In this document: positions 1 to 7,970 of the stretch, one piece after another
How the letters are laid out: every line of letters starts with the position of its first letter
Position numbering within the stretch: position 1 is the stretch's first letter
Assembly (NCBI RefSeq): GCF_027789125.1
Contig: NZ_JAQFVF010000005.1
Span: 62,001 to 126,000 of the forward strand
DNA: 64,000 nt
Direction of reading: 5' to 3'
Source: Paenibacillus aestuarii
GTDB lineage: Bacteria; Bacillota; Bacilli; Paenibacillales; NBRC-103111
Program-made: the position numbers and the translations under genes
The notes under the pieces: model-generated
The model's input: only the letters and a program-made list of their open reading frames with translations
Database searches by the model: none
Told to the model about the DNA's origin: nothing

Positions 1-1074
1 ACAGCCGATGATATTGTCCGTGCTATCGGGAAATTACCCAAAGATATAACCTATTATTACGTTAATTCTGATAATCCTGGCCATATTCAGATTGTTGACG
101 TTGTTTTACCCGAAGGTCCGATTTACATCAAACGTTGGAATCCTATAGAAGGCGGTAACTATCAAAGCGCCGCTACCGAGACGATCTCATCGCAGTTGAT
201 TTGGCGGATCGCTAATGCCTTTATGCCAGGACACCCGATTAATTTTGACAGAGTGTTAGGCGGAAGTTATAATACCAGATCGGTTTTAGAGGCGCTGCTT
301 GCGCACACACCGTATTTTTATTACTGCCGCCCAGGCAGAATTGAAGTGATCAGCAATAACTCCAAAATAAAAAAGGGCCACAAGCACCTCATGTGGCTTC
401 CTGAACAACCTCATGAAATGGGGAGAATGGTTCAGGCTGAAACGGAAATGGTCATTTCAGAGATCCCGACGGAAGTTGTATATGATGCTCTGGTTGTGCC
501 AGCTGAAGCGCATGCCTCGGATATGAGCGAAATGGCGCGTCGCAGGCATTCACAAATTCAAATTGCTTTGATTGAAATCGGTGAGCAGCTCGGGTTCCGT
601 ACCTGGGTTGCGCAAAATGATAAGGGCATTACATATAAAAATCAAAAGATCGGTGAGATGAAAAGCGTCATCAGTTCGCTCCGAAACGACAAAACGGTGA
701 TTTCTGCTTGGGAAGAGGCGCAGCGTGCTGCTCGGCTGATTGACTGCATTTGGTTTAAAAACGGCAAGCTGATGCCCGCCGTTATGGAGGTGGAACACTC
801 TACCGGCGTTACATCGGGACTTACGCGCATGAAGGGACTTCAGGATGCGCTGCCGCCGTTTCCGACGCGCTATGTGATCGTGGCTCCCGATGAGGAGCGG
901 GATAAAGTGTTTCGTGAGTCAAACCGCCCGCAGTTCCAGACGCTAGATACCAAGTATTTTTCATACTCGGCTGTGGAAGAGCTTTATTCGCTTTGCAAAA
1001 GACGGAAGATCCGCGGCGTAACTGAGGAATTTCTGGATTGTTTTATGGAACCGACGCTTGAACGGCTTGCTTAA
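1..1074 (+). CDS. Restriction-endonuclease-like protein (5' end outside window)
   Basis: The reading frame is open from the first base and ends at TAA 1072-1074, so the start lies left of the window. The visible 357 residues show a candidate PD-(D/E)xK core in the C-terminal half: an acidic residue in 'LIDCIWF' followed by a strand with 'AVMEVEHST' (E-x-E), then 'TRYVIVAPDEERDKV'. This D...E-x-(E/K) spacing plus an Arg-rich C-terminus resembles stand-alone type II restriction enzymes, so DNA cleavage is the likely role; specificity cannot be read. A TTG at 196 could be taken as a start, but the protein-like frame continues upstream without a break, so it is probably internal. A methyltransferase partner, if any, would be left of the window. 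A terminator follows at 1191-1226. Family assignment is inference. Confidence 0.6.
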   Translation, partial: TADDIVRAIGKLPKDITYYYVNSDNPGHIQIVDVVLPEGPIYIKRWNPIEGGNYQSAATETISSQLIWRIANAFMPGHPINFDRVLGGSYNTRSVLEALLAHTPYFYYCRPGRIEVISNNSKIKKGHKHLMWLPEQPHEMGRMVQAETEMVISEIPTEVVYDALVVPAEAHASDMSEMARRRHSQIQIALIEIGEQLGFRTWVAQNDKGITYKNQKIGEMKSVISSLRNDKTVISAWEEAQRAARLIDCIWFKNGKLMPAVMEVEHSTGVTSGLTRMKGLQDALPPFPTRYVIVAPDEERDKVFRESNRPQFQTLDTKYFSYSAVEELYSLCKRRKIRGVTEEFLDCFMEPTLERLA

Positions 1075-1190
1075 TGTAGCATTACAATTACTGATAACAG
1101 TTGAAGAAGGAATTCTCGGCTTAAAAATCTCTTGGAAGCAATATCGAAAGTACAAGTTATCAATATTTAAATATATAAAACTAATAAAAT

Positions 1191-1226
1191 GCCAGACATC
1201 ATTTATATTAATGTCGGGCTTTTTAT
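1191..1226 (+). terminator. Rho-independent terminator after the nuclease gene
   Basis: GCCAGACAT (1191-1199) pairs with ATGTCGGGC (1211-1219) with one mismatch, followed directly by a T-run. It lies 115 bp after the nuclease stop and just before the convergent recombinase gene. Confidence 0.7.
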
Positions 1227-1246
1227 TATAAACATTTTAACCATTT

Positions 1247-2215
1247 TTAATTTTTCTCAAGGTAGATTCTCTTGATTCTACTAAACAATTCTTCGTTTTC
1301 CTTTATATGAATACCATAATTTCTAGTATAATTGGGATGAATGTATTGTTTTGTTATACTCATATCTTGATGTCCCAACAATTGTTGAATCAATGGCAGT
1401 TGAACACCTGATTCGTATAATACAGTGGCGAATGAATGGCGTATGCCATGGATACGAAATTTTCCAACTCCTGCTTTTTCACAACAACTATCAAGAAGCT
1501 TTTTTAGATGATAAGGGGTCATTGGCTTTTCATTAGCTTGTCTAAATATATAATCCTTGTCATTAATCCTTTCTAATATACAATATCTTTTTATAAGTGT
1601 TCCCATGTTTTCCATCATGGCAACGAAGCGCTGCCTTCCGTTTTTTGTGTTGACTAATTTAAAGCTATTGTTATCATAATCTATTTGCCAAACTTGTAGT
1701 GATAAAATTTCAGACCGTCGACATCCAGTTGAAAATAAAAGACAGAATAGAAGTAGGTCTCTAACTAAATTTTCGCTTTGCTGTACAAGAACATGGTGAA
1801 TCTTTAATATTTCGTGTCGAGTTAATGCTTTCGATTGCCGAATGGTTGGTTTTATATCATCTAAATTAAATGTCATATTTAATAATGGATTTTTAAAATG
1901 GTAATTGCGTTCTAAATAGCGAAAAAAGCTACTTAAAAATTTACGGGTTTGTTTTAACATAGAATACGTTGACGATAGAGTATGAAAATATTCGTCAATA
2001 ATTCGATGATCCAAGGGTTTATATGTCACAATTTCCCCGTTTTTATCCTTTAAAACATAAATGCGTTCCAAATCTATTTTTTCTTTGGGGAGAGCCAGTT
2101 TATATGCTAGAAATTCTGCGAAATGAAGAAACTTTTTGCGGTAGGCTTGATCCGTTCCAGATGAGTATCGCGCTTGTTTGAAAAAATTAGCGGCATCACT
2201 AATAAGCATGCGCAT
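1247..2215 (-). CDS. Tyrosine recombinase, third gene of recombinase trio
   Basis: Phage-integrase family site-specific recombinase of 322 residues, normal length for the XerC/D-like group. It has an N-terminal SAM-like core-binding region ('YSSGTDQAYRKKF') and a C-terminal catalytic domain. Catalytic signatures are visible: first Arg in 'STGCRRSEILSL', H-x-x-R in 'IHGIRHSFATV', then 'LLGHQDMSITKQYIH' carrying the late His and the nucleophilic Tyr. A good Shine-Dalgarno (GAAAGGAGC in transcript sense) supports the ATG at 2215. It is last in a minus-strand series of three recombinases, 55 bp after the previous gene. In RIT (recombinase-in-trio) elements three such genes act together in movement of the element; that role is inferred from the arrangement. 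Confidence 0.85.
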   Translation of the reverse strand: MRMLISDAANFFKQARYSSGTDQAYRKKFLHFAEFLAYKLALPKEKIDLERIYVLKDKNGEIVTYKPLDHRIIDEYFHTLSSTYSMLKQTRKFLSSFFRYLERNYHFKNPLLNMTFNLDDIKPTIRQSKALTRHEILKIHHVLVQQSENLVRDLLLFCLLFSTGCRRSEILSLQVWQIDYDNNSFKLVNTKNGRQRFVAMMENMGTLIKRYCILERINDKDYIFRQANEKPMTPYHLKKLLDSCCEKAGVGKFRIHGIRHSFATVLYESGVQLPLIQQLLGHQDMSITKQYIHPNYTRNYGIHIKENEELFSRIKRIYLEKN

Positions 2216-2270
2216 AAAAGTGCTCCTTTCAATGTTAGTTTCTAAATTATTTTCCGTCTCCAGTACGAAA

Positions 2271-3359
2271 TTACTCGCTTTTTAGAACTTGAAATAATAA
2301 TTTGTTAAAAGCAAAAGGGAATTTTTGGGTCAGTACTTCTCCGAGGTCCTGTGGCAATAGCTGCAAATAAATGTAGGTTGTTTTCGGGTCAGTATGTCCA
2401 AGAATTTGGCTAAGGTATTCGATTTTCATACCTGCCTTTAAGCAATTAACAGAAAACGTATGGCGAAGGCTGTGTGGAGTATAATATTCTTCAAACCTTA
2501 GTTTACTGCATAGGCGCCGAAACATTTTTTCAATGCCTGCCTTTGTTAAGGGGATTCTACGTTCTTCTCCAAAATCTTTTGCGAATAGAAACCCTGTTAT
2601 ATTTTTACTCCAGACTCTTATCCCTGTAAGATTTAGATAATCTAATATAATATTTTCGACTTCTGGAAATATGGGTACGTAACGATCTTTATCTCCTTTT
2701 CCTCCACGAACATGTATTATTTTTTTTTCGATATTAAAATCACATGTTCGGAGTTTAACAAGTTCACTTATTCGCAATCCTGTTCCTACTAAAAAACTTA
2801 GAATAGCATGACTTCGATATCCATTAATTAATTGAAGGGAAGCTCGTAGAAGTTCATCCAGTTGAGAGTTTGGTAAGTATCTTGGGAGCAATGGAGGTTT
2901 GGTCCAGTCAAAACGCTTACTAATATCCCTGTTGATAAACCCCTTATCCTTACAATAAGCAATCAGTCCCTTGATTATTGCGGTATAGGTGTTTATCGTA
3001 TATGTAGATAGGGATGTTGTCTTTCTGGATTTACACGTCTCGAGGAAATTAAGTACAACTATTTCATCTAAACGTAGTACTGTTAGATCTGAATGAAAAG
3101 TCTGAATGAAGTTATTTAATCGTTGTAGCACGTTTCGGTAACTTTCAAGGGTACGAAGAGATCTCTTTTTGCGTAGAACGAGTAGCTCAAGGTTTTCCAA
3201 AAATTTAGGAATAGCTTCGGAAATCAAAATATCCTGTTCCAGTTCAAGCATCTCATGATTATTTCTATTGTTAATAAAATTCATTAAATCATGTAGTGAA
3301 ATACCTAAATCTTCACAGACCTTGTTTAAGTCGTAGTCTAAAGAAACTTCAATGCTCAT
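2271..3359 (-). CDS. Tyrosine recombinase, second gene of trio
   Basis: Site-specific recombinase of 362 residues. The catalytic domain shows 'GTGLRISELVKLR' (Arg I), 'TPHSLRHTFSVNC' (H-x-x-R) and 'ILGHTDPKTTYIYL' (His and Tyr nucleophile), so all key residues appear present. The N-terminal half carries the SAM-like DNA-binding fold ('LRTLESYRNVLQRL'). Its ATG directly abuts the TAA of the upstream recombinase (TAAATG), indicating translational coupling; the site AAGGGG lies within the end of that gene. Size (about 360) is close to TnpA of Tn554-type elements, but the partners differ in size and order, so I call it RIT-like rather than Tn554. Confidence 0.85.
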   Translation of the reverse strand: MSIEVSLDYDLNKVCEDLGISLHDLMNFINNRNNHEMLELEQDILISEAIPKFLENLELLVLRKKRSLRTLESYRNVLQRLNNFIQTFHSDLTVLRLDEIVVLNFLETCKSRKTTSLSTYTINTYTAIIKGLIAYCKDKGFINRDISKRFDWTKPPLLPRYLPNSQLDELLRASLQLINGYRSHAILSFLVGTGLRISELVKLRTCDFNIEKKIIHVRGGKGDKDRYVPIFPEVENIILDYLNLTGIRVWSKNITGFLFAKDFGEERRIPLTKAGIEKMFRRLCSKLRFEEYYTPHSLRHTFSVNCLKAGMKIEYLSQILGHTDPKTTYIYLQLLPQDLGEVLTQKFPFAFNKLLFQVLKSE

Positions 3360-4958
3360 TTAGTGGTTCCCCTTCGTCATTGGATTGTAAGGTAGGGTGT
3401 GAGATAACAATGTAGGGATACTGCGGTATAAATAATGCATGGTCGAACACCACTTTTTGTGCCCCACCGATTCAGAGACAGCGTTAAAATCATTTCTGTT
3501 ATTTAAAGCGTCAGTGATGTAGGTGTGTCGAAATGACTTTGCTGAGAATTTGGTTTCACTAAAAGCAACTTGATTATATTTTCTAATCATGCAACTTATT
3601 ATTTGTGTATTTATTGGTGCGTCAAAACGAGTAACAAATAAGGGTGCATGAGGGAGAGTATGGGCTCTTTCAGTCTTAATAAAGTCCGAAAGGACGCTTA
3701 TCACAAATGGTGTTACTTTTAAGGTTCGTGTACGTGATTTTTTTGAAAAAAGTGAAATAGTGTGTTCTTTGATATCAATGTCTATTATTCTAAGTGTACT
3801 TATTTCAAGGGGACGGCAACCTGTTTCAATAAATAGTAAAACGATACAGAAGTCCCTTTTGCGGTTTTTTACTGATGAGTTTAGTATATATGTGAGGAAA
3901 TTTTCGCGGCTTTCGACGTCAACATATTCATTGTCTCGTGTCAACTTTGGACGAAACTTTTCCGGAACTACATATTGAAATGAAATATAGTCGTTTCTAT
4001 ATAGAAAATTTATAAATCTTCTAATATGGTGTAATATTGTAAAGGCTGAACACTGCTTGATTTCTTCGAATAAAACTCGCTGCATAAGTATAGATTCAAA
4101 AGTTTGAATATGACGAGGATGTAATGATTCGATATTCTTCGATACTTCGTTACCTAAATGACGCAAAAACATTCTGATTTGTACAATAAAAGAGGCAATT
4201 GTTAAATGATTTTTATCAACAAGTTCCTCAATAAATTTTCGGAACGCTGTGCAACCCAGGTCATCGAATAATGGATATAGTGGGTTGGCTATCGGTTTTT
4301 CTAGTGTAAAAACAAGATCTTTAATTCTTGCTAAAAATCTAAAATACAAATCTAGACTAAATAAACGTTGGTGATACTCATTGCGTTTTAGCTTGTTTGC
4401 AAGTACAAGTTCATAAAGGTATCGTTTATATTCCTTTAACCCATATGTTAGTTTTCCTTCGAATAATTCATTATTTATTATGTTTCTTGCAATACAATAA
4501 AAAAAGAAGCTCAATATATTCTCCTCATGTCGCTTTTCGTATTTAATGCCAATAGTCCTAATAAATTCTATAAATTCATTAGTGTCAGATTGACCTGGAT
4601 TTTGAGGAATGCCATTAAGCTCATCTGCGTTGTTTCTTTCATTGAATAGTTCTTGTTTATAGTAGTTGTTTGTTCTACGTGAATTCAATCCAGAAACCAA
4701 TGCATATTCAATATTTGAAGAAGAGGATTTTGAAATAATCTCTTGGGATATCTCCACTGAACATATTGTTGGATTTAAAAGTTCTTTGCAGCGAGCGTCC
4801 AAAAAGATATTAAATTTTTTATAGTCTCGACTGATCTTCAGTTTTGCAAGCGTAAAAACCTCATCTCTTATTGCTTTATTTTGCAAATCTGATACTGTTG
4901 CGGAAGTTAAGAAAGTCATAACAACCTCGTTCGATTCGATGAACTGAAATTCACTCAT
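3360..4958 (-). CDS. Large tyrosine recombinase, first gene of trio
   Basis: A 532-residue member of the tyrosine recombinase family with a long (about 330 residue) N-terminal region before the catalytic domain. Catalytic motifs: 'IETGCRPLEISTLRI' (Arg I), 'SAKSFRHTYITDALN' (H-x-x-R-like: F-R-H-T) and 'VGHKKWCSTMHYLYR' (late His and the probable Tyr). The H-x-x-R box is atypical: Ser-Phe-Arg-His instead of His-x-x-Arg, so the first His may be replaced by Lys or Ser. The ATG at 4958 has AAAGGGGA upstream in transcript sense. It is first in the three-gene operon and abuts the next recombinase. The long N-terminus may bind the structured upstream region (inference). Confidence 0.8.
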   Translation of the reverse strand: MSEFQFIESNEVVMTFLTSATVSDLQNKAIRDEVFTLAKLKISRDYKKFNIFLDARCKELLNPTICSVEISQEIISKSSSSNIEYALVSGLNSRRTNNYYKQELFNERNNADELNGIPQNPGQSDTNEFIEFIRTIGIKYEKRHEENILSFFFYCIARNIINNELFEGKLTYGLKEYKRYLYELVLANKLKRNEYHQRLFSLDLYFRFLARIKDLVFTLEKPIANPLYPLFDDLGCTAFRKFIEELVDKNHLTIASFIVQIRMFLRHLGNEVSKNIESLHPRHIQTFESILMQRVLFEEIKQCSAFTILHHIRRFINFLYRNDYISFQYVVPEKFRPKLTRDNEYVDVESRENFLTYILNSSVKNRKRDFCIVLLFIETGCRPLEISTLRIIDIDIKEHTISLFSKKSRTRTLKVTPFVISVLSDFIKTERAHTLPHAPLFVTRFDAPINTQIISCMIRKYNQVAFSETKFSAKSFRHTYITDALNNRNDFNAVSESVGHKKWCSTMHYLYRSIPTLLSHTLPYNPMTKGNH

Positions 4959-5092
4959 AGGTCTGATCCCCTTTATTCTTTATTTGCGATTTATCATTCA
5001 ATATTCCGATGTTTTTACTCCCATACTTCTCTAAAATAAGATACAATAGGTCATGGGTAGACTTTTTGCTGGGAAATAATACGATTCTTTTG

Positions 5093-5737
5093 AAGGCCTA
5101 AAGCCTTATTCTAGGATCAACTCATAATCGTTTACCACGTTTGTGGGTTGGCTCCGAATTTACTGCTTCCGCAAATCAGGAAGATAAAATAAAGGCTGAA
5201 CTAATAGCCTTTTCTTAAAATTCAATTATCAAACGGATTGTAATCGTTGATAGTTGAACGCTAAATATTAACTTCCGCGTAAAATTGGAAGACTGATCTG
5301 GCCAAATAGCCATTTTGTAAATTCAACCAAGGAACGGATAATTCATTTCTTGGTTTGGTTAAACATTGCTATTTTCTCATTCGCTGGATATGCCGATTCT
5401 CTATTGCGATATCCGTAAGTGGGGGAAATTCATTTCAAGACATAACTTGGTACTCACCTAGGTTGGCTGCCTTAGCCGCTAGCTGACGAGAATTATTGAC
5501 CATAATATTATTATGCCCAATAATTACCATTTTAGACTAAAAGTGTCTCTCTAATTGGAGTTAAAGTGGATTCTTACTTTTCCTGATTAAAGAGAATATT
5601 GTAAAATTTAGGCGATCATCAGTCATTTGTTGGTGGTTTCTGTTTGTGTGCCAAAAATACTAAAACGTGCTCCGTAATACGGAGTAATTTGTTTAGACAA
5701 AGTTGGGTTAATATTCCTCAGAGTGGGCAATCACTCT
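5093..5737. repeat. Hairpin-rich non-coding region upstream of the recombinase trio
   Basis: The 1 kb between the divergent genes (4959-5976) has no convincing coding frame but at least ten inverted repeats spaced roughly 30-90 bp apart. Clear ones: 5093-5107 (AAGGC/GCCTT), 5135-5146 (CCAC/GTGG), 5166-5183 (CTTCC/GGAAG), 5191-5213 (AAAGGCT/AGCCTTT), 5221-5258 (12-bp arms), 5272-5291 (CTTCC/GGAAG), 5325-5355 (AACCAAG/CTTGGTT), 5396-5424 (GGATAT/ATATCC), 5465-5477 (GGCT/AGCC), 5491-5525 (nested AATTATTG/CAATAATT and CATAAT/ATTATG), 5670-5684 (CTCCGTA/TACGGAG), 5720-5737 (AGAGTG/CACTCT). It could be a structured leader or ncRNA, or an array of recombinase-binding sites. Function unknown. Confidence 0.5.
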
Positions 5738-5976
5738 ATTCCAATCTATCCTCTCGCTATTCCTCATGTTTGTCTGTGTGTTCTTTTCTTTTATGTTCGA
5801 AGTATACCCATTAGGTAATAAGACACTCATTATTCCATTCCAATGTAATTATTTTAAGTTCTTCCTGAAGTCGAACTGCGAAAAAGCTCGTAATCGGCAA
5901 CTAATGTTACATCCGAGTGGAATCACATCTATTTTCATTTAATCTGTATTAAACTAAAGTTGGAGTGATTATAAAA

Positions 5977-6831
5977 ATGAATATAAAGGTTAAGATACCG
6001 GCAACACCTGAACAAGAAGATGATTTGAAAAGATGGTTAGCATCAATCCATGCGAATGAGATTAATTTAGACACTAAATTGCTTCTTAAGTACGACTACT
6101 TTTATGCAAATGGCTGGATGAACGAGGAACAATTTATTAAAAATCACAGCGGTATTCGACTTCGTCAGTGGCCCGAAGCAAAATATTTATTACGAGATAA
6201 CAGAATCTGCGACCTAATTCTTAGAAAATTAGGAGTGGGAGGCAGACGTAATTTGCTCGCAGCCCTACAAGGCTTTACAACAGATGTTGAGATTTCTCGT
6301 TTGCTGGGCTTTAAGAGTAGTAGTCAAGTAGCGGCATTACTTGATCCCGAAAATCAGCCGAATTCATTTCCAGGTACGATCACGTTATTAGCAAAATTAT
6401 TAGATATTACTGACGAACATATTACATTTGAAAAGATACTTCATGTAGATAATCACTATAATAATTATCATCAAAACTCATCTTCTATTAAACTGAGCAA
6501 CTTCTATTCACATGTCGGTAGATCAGATCGAGAATGGTTCTGGATAGTAAATGATTTACCATATCTTAAAGCCAAGAATTTATATGCGAGAATTAACACA
6601 AACGAAGAATATCAATCCATTGAAGTTTATAACTTAAATGAAAATTCTGTTGAAGTACATGATTTCCGATCTTGTTTAGATAGATCCTTTTCCGAAATTG
6701 TTATTACGTCTGCAGTTCTTCGTAATGTAAAAAAAGTTATCTACTTTAGGGCGCTGACTAAAAATAGTGTTTCGTTGAAGCAGCATTTACATGAACTGAG
6801 TCTTCGGAAATATACAAAATTTGTTCCATAG
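5977..6831 (+). CDS. Protein of unknown function with possible HTH region
   Basis: A 284-residue protein that I do not recognise. The start is ATG 5977 with GGAG at 5962-5965; a GTG 12 bases upstream overlaps that ribosome site and is less likely. Residues around 95-150 ('VEISRLLGFKSSSQVAALL' then 'TITLLAKLLDITDEHITFEKIL') look like a helix-turn-helix or helical repressor-type segment. The remainder is mixed alpha/beta without membrane segments or signal peptide. It sits divergently from the recombinase trio and 70 bp upstream of an excisionase-like gene, so a regulatory or accessory role in the mobile element is plausible (inference). A terminator-like hairpin follows at 6867-6899. Confidence 0.65.
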   Translation: MNIKVKIPATPEQEDDLKRWLASIHANEINLDTKLLLKYDYFYANGWMNEEQFIKNHSGIRLRQWPEAKYLLRDNRICDLILRKLGVGGRRNLLAALQGFTTDVEISRLLGFKSSSQVAALLDPENQPNSFPGTITLLAKLLDITDEHITFEKILHVDNHYNNYHQNSSSIKLSNFYSHVGRSDREWFWIVNDLPYLKAKNLYARINTNEEYQSIEVYNLNENSVEVHDFRSCLDRSFSEIVITSAVLRNVKKVIYFRALTKNSVSLKQHLHELSLRKYTKFVP

Positions 6832-6866
6832 CAATGGAATCCTGATAATGTAACTAGACTTATGAC

Positions 6867-6899
6867 AAACCTTCTTGTATAAAAACAAGGAGGTTTTTT
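6867..6899 (+). terminator. Terminator-like hairpin that contains the next gene's ribosome site
   Basis: AAACCTTCTTGT (6867-6878) pairs with ACAAGGAGGTTT (6885-6896) with one mismatch, followed by Ts. The 3' arm contains AAGGAGG, the Shine-Dalgarno of the ATG at 6902. On a read-through transcript the ribosome site would be sequestered, while a transcript starting inside the loop would expose it. Confidence 0.6.
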
Positions 6900-6901
6900 A
6901 T

Positions 6902-7204
6902 ATGTTAGTTGATAAAAAGTTAAGGCAAACATTGCTCGAAATACTTATAGCATGGGAAATGGAGTTGCTAGAAAAAAATGATACACCTTGCGAACTTATA
7001 ACTTCTAAAGTAGAGAACAATGATGGAAAGATGCCAACCAAGGTTATCCTTTCAGTAAAGGAACTGTCAGTGTATCTGGGGATATCACAGGATTGCTTGT
7101 ACGCAATGGTAAGAGAGAATCAGATTCCATTCATCCGGGTTAGGAGAAGAATTTTATTTTATAAAGAATCGATCGATGCTTGGTTGAAGAAACAGCAGCC
7201 GTAA
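6902..7204 (+). CDS. Excisionase-like HTH DNA-binding protein
   Basis: A 100-residue protein with a C-terminal MerR/excisionase-type winged helix ('ILSVKELSVYLGISQDCLYA' then 'IPFIRVRRRILFYKESIDAW'), the HTH_17 pattern used by Xis proteins and small regulators. The N-terminal 45 residues are helical and acidic, possibly for dimerisation. Start ATG 6902 is set by AAGGAGG at 6888-6894; an in-frame codon at 6875 lies in the terminator hairpin and has no ribosome site. In this context it is a likely recombination directionality factor or regulator for the adjacent tyrosine recombinases; that is inferred from family and position. Confidence 0.8.
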   Translation: MLVDKKLRQTLLEILIAWEMELLEKNDTPCELITSKVENNDGKMPTKVILSVKELSVYLGISQDCLYAMVRENQIPFIRVRRRILFYKESIDAWLKKQQP

Positions 7205-7259
7205 ATATCTACTTCCCATATTTCTTGTTGATACAAGCAGCAATTACGCAAAATAAAAG

Positions 7260-7532
7260 CGAGGAAGGGGACAAGCTTCGGTTAGTCGAATGATTGAGTT
7301 GGAGAGTGTGTTCGGGCAAATGAAGAATAACAGGGGATTCCGGCGATTTCTGCTTTGAGGCTTTCCGAACGTAAGCCTTCAGGCCGGGCTGTTTTCTCTC
7401 GCCCATAATTTGCTCAAGAAGGCAGTAATAGAACGAAAGCCAGAAATGGCGGTGTAGGGATAGTCTCCCTGACACCGCCATTTCTTTATTTTCGCCGACT
7501 TTTAGATCCAAACTATTTTTGAGACAGCCCCT
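7260..7532 (+). mobile_element. Truncated IS1182-family element, right end
   Basis: Contains the transposase remnant and ends with TTTTTGAGACAGCCCC (7517-7532), typical of IS1182-family termini in Paenibacillus-like genomes. The left end and most of the transposase are absent, so the copy is dead. It marks the junction between the recombinase segment and the defence genes. Confidence 0.6.
7287..7457 (+). pseudogene. Remnant of IS1182-family transposase C-terminus
   Basis: Frame +3 reads 'VFGQMKNNRGFRRFLL', an in-frame TGA at 7356-7358 where the family has Arg, then 'GFPNVSLQAGLFSLAHNLLK', ending at TAG 7455-7457. This is the diagnostic C-terminal block of IS1182-type DDE transposases; the rest of the gene is missing. 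A strong inverted repeat (GGCGGTG with CACCGCC, about 7448-7484) and an IS end follow. Confidence 0.75.
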
Positions 7533-7783
7533 TTTTTGTATTCAAACACATAGTCAGACAGTAAAGTCCTAGTAGAATTAAGGTAATTTAAGGTAATATA
7601 ACCGTTGGAGTAAATAGTGTAGCTACCGTTGTAAATTCATAACTGTTCATGAAAATAAATTAATATTGTTTGGTAAATTTTATCACGACATAGTTTTTTG
7701 TGGTCTGTCGCTAAATGCATAGTATCTAGGAGTTGATTCCATATATTGTTACCCTAGTAACAACTAAAAAGTAAGTTAGCATA

Positions 7784-7952
7784 GTGGAGGATTATGTAAA
7801 ACTTTGTAGAAACAATAGGGAATACATTCCAGAAAATATTGGCAACTGGATTATGGATAATACAGAACCTAAAACGGGCTGTTATCGGTTCAAAAATTAA
7901 AAATGATTATTATCAGAAAGATATAGAATATTTAGAATCTCATTTTTTATAA
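7784..7952 (+). pseudogene. Short protein-like ORF with a probable frameshift
   Basis: A GTG at 7784 opens 38 codons ending at TAA 7898 ('EYIPENIGNWIMDNTEPKTG'). A second frame, +1 relative to it, continues as 'KIKNDYYQKDIEYLESHFL' and stops at 7950-7952, 18 bp before the helicase start. The composition is protein-like, and the A-rich junction at 7892-7905 could be a frameshift. It may be a remnant of a small gene of the downstream operon. Weak evidence; the region 7533-7970 otherwise shows no gene. Confidence 0.25.
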
Positions 7953-7970
7953 GGTATGGAGTGATTAATT

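Noticed and set aside
5093-5737. CRISPR or integron attC array
   Set aside because: The hairpins differ in sequence and length, with no constant repeats or spacers and no attC core sites.
7209-7511. Minus-strand 100-codon frame
   Set aside because: It lies opposite the IS1182 transposase remnant, whose plus-strand translation matches the family; the minus frame is a shadow.
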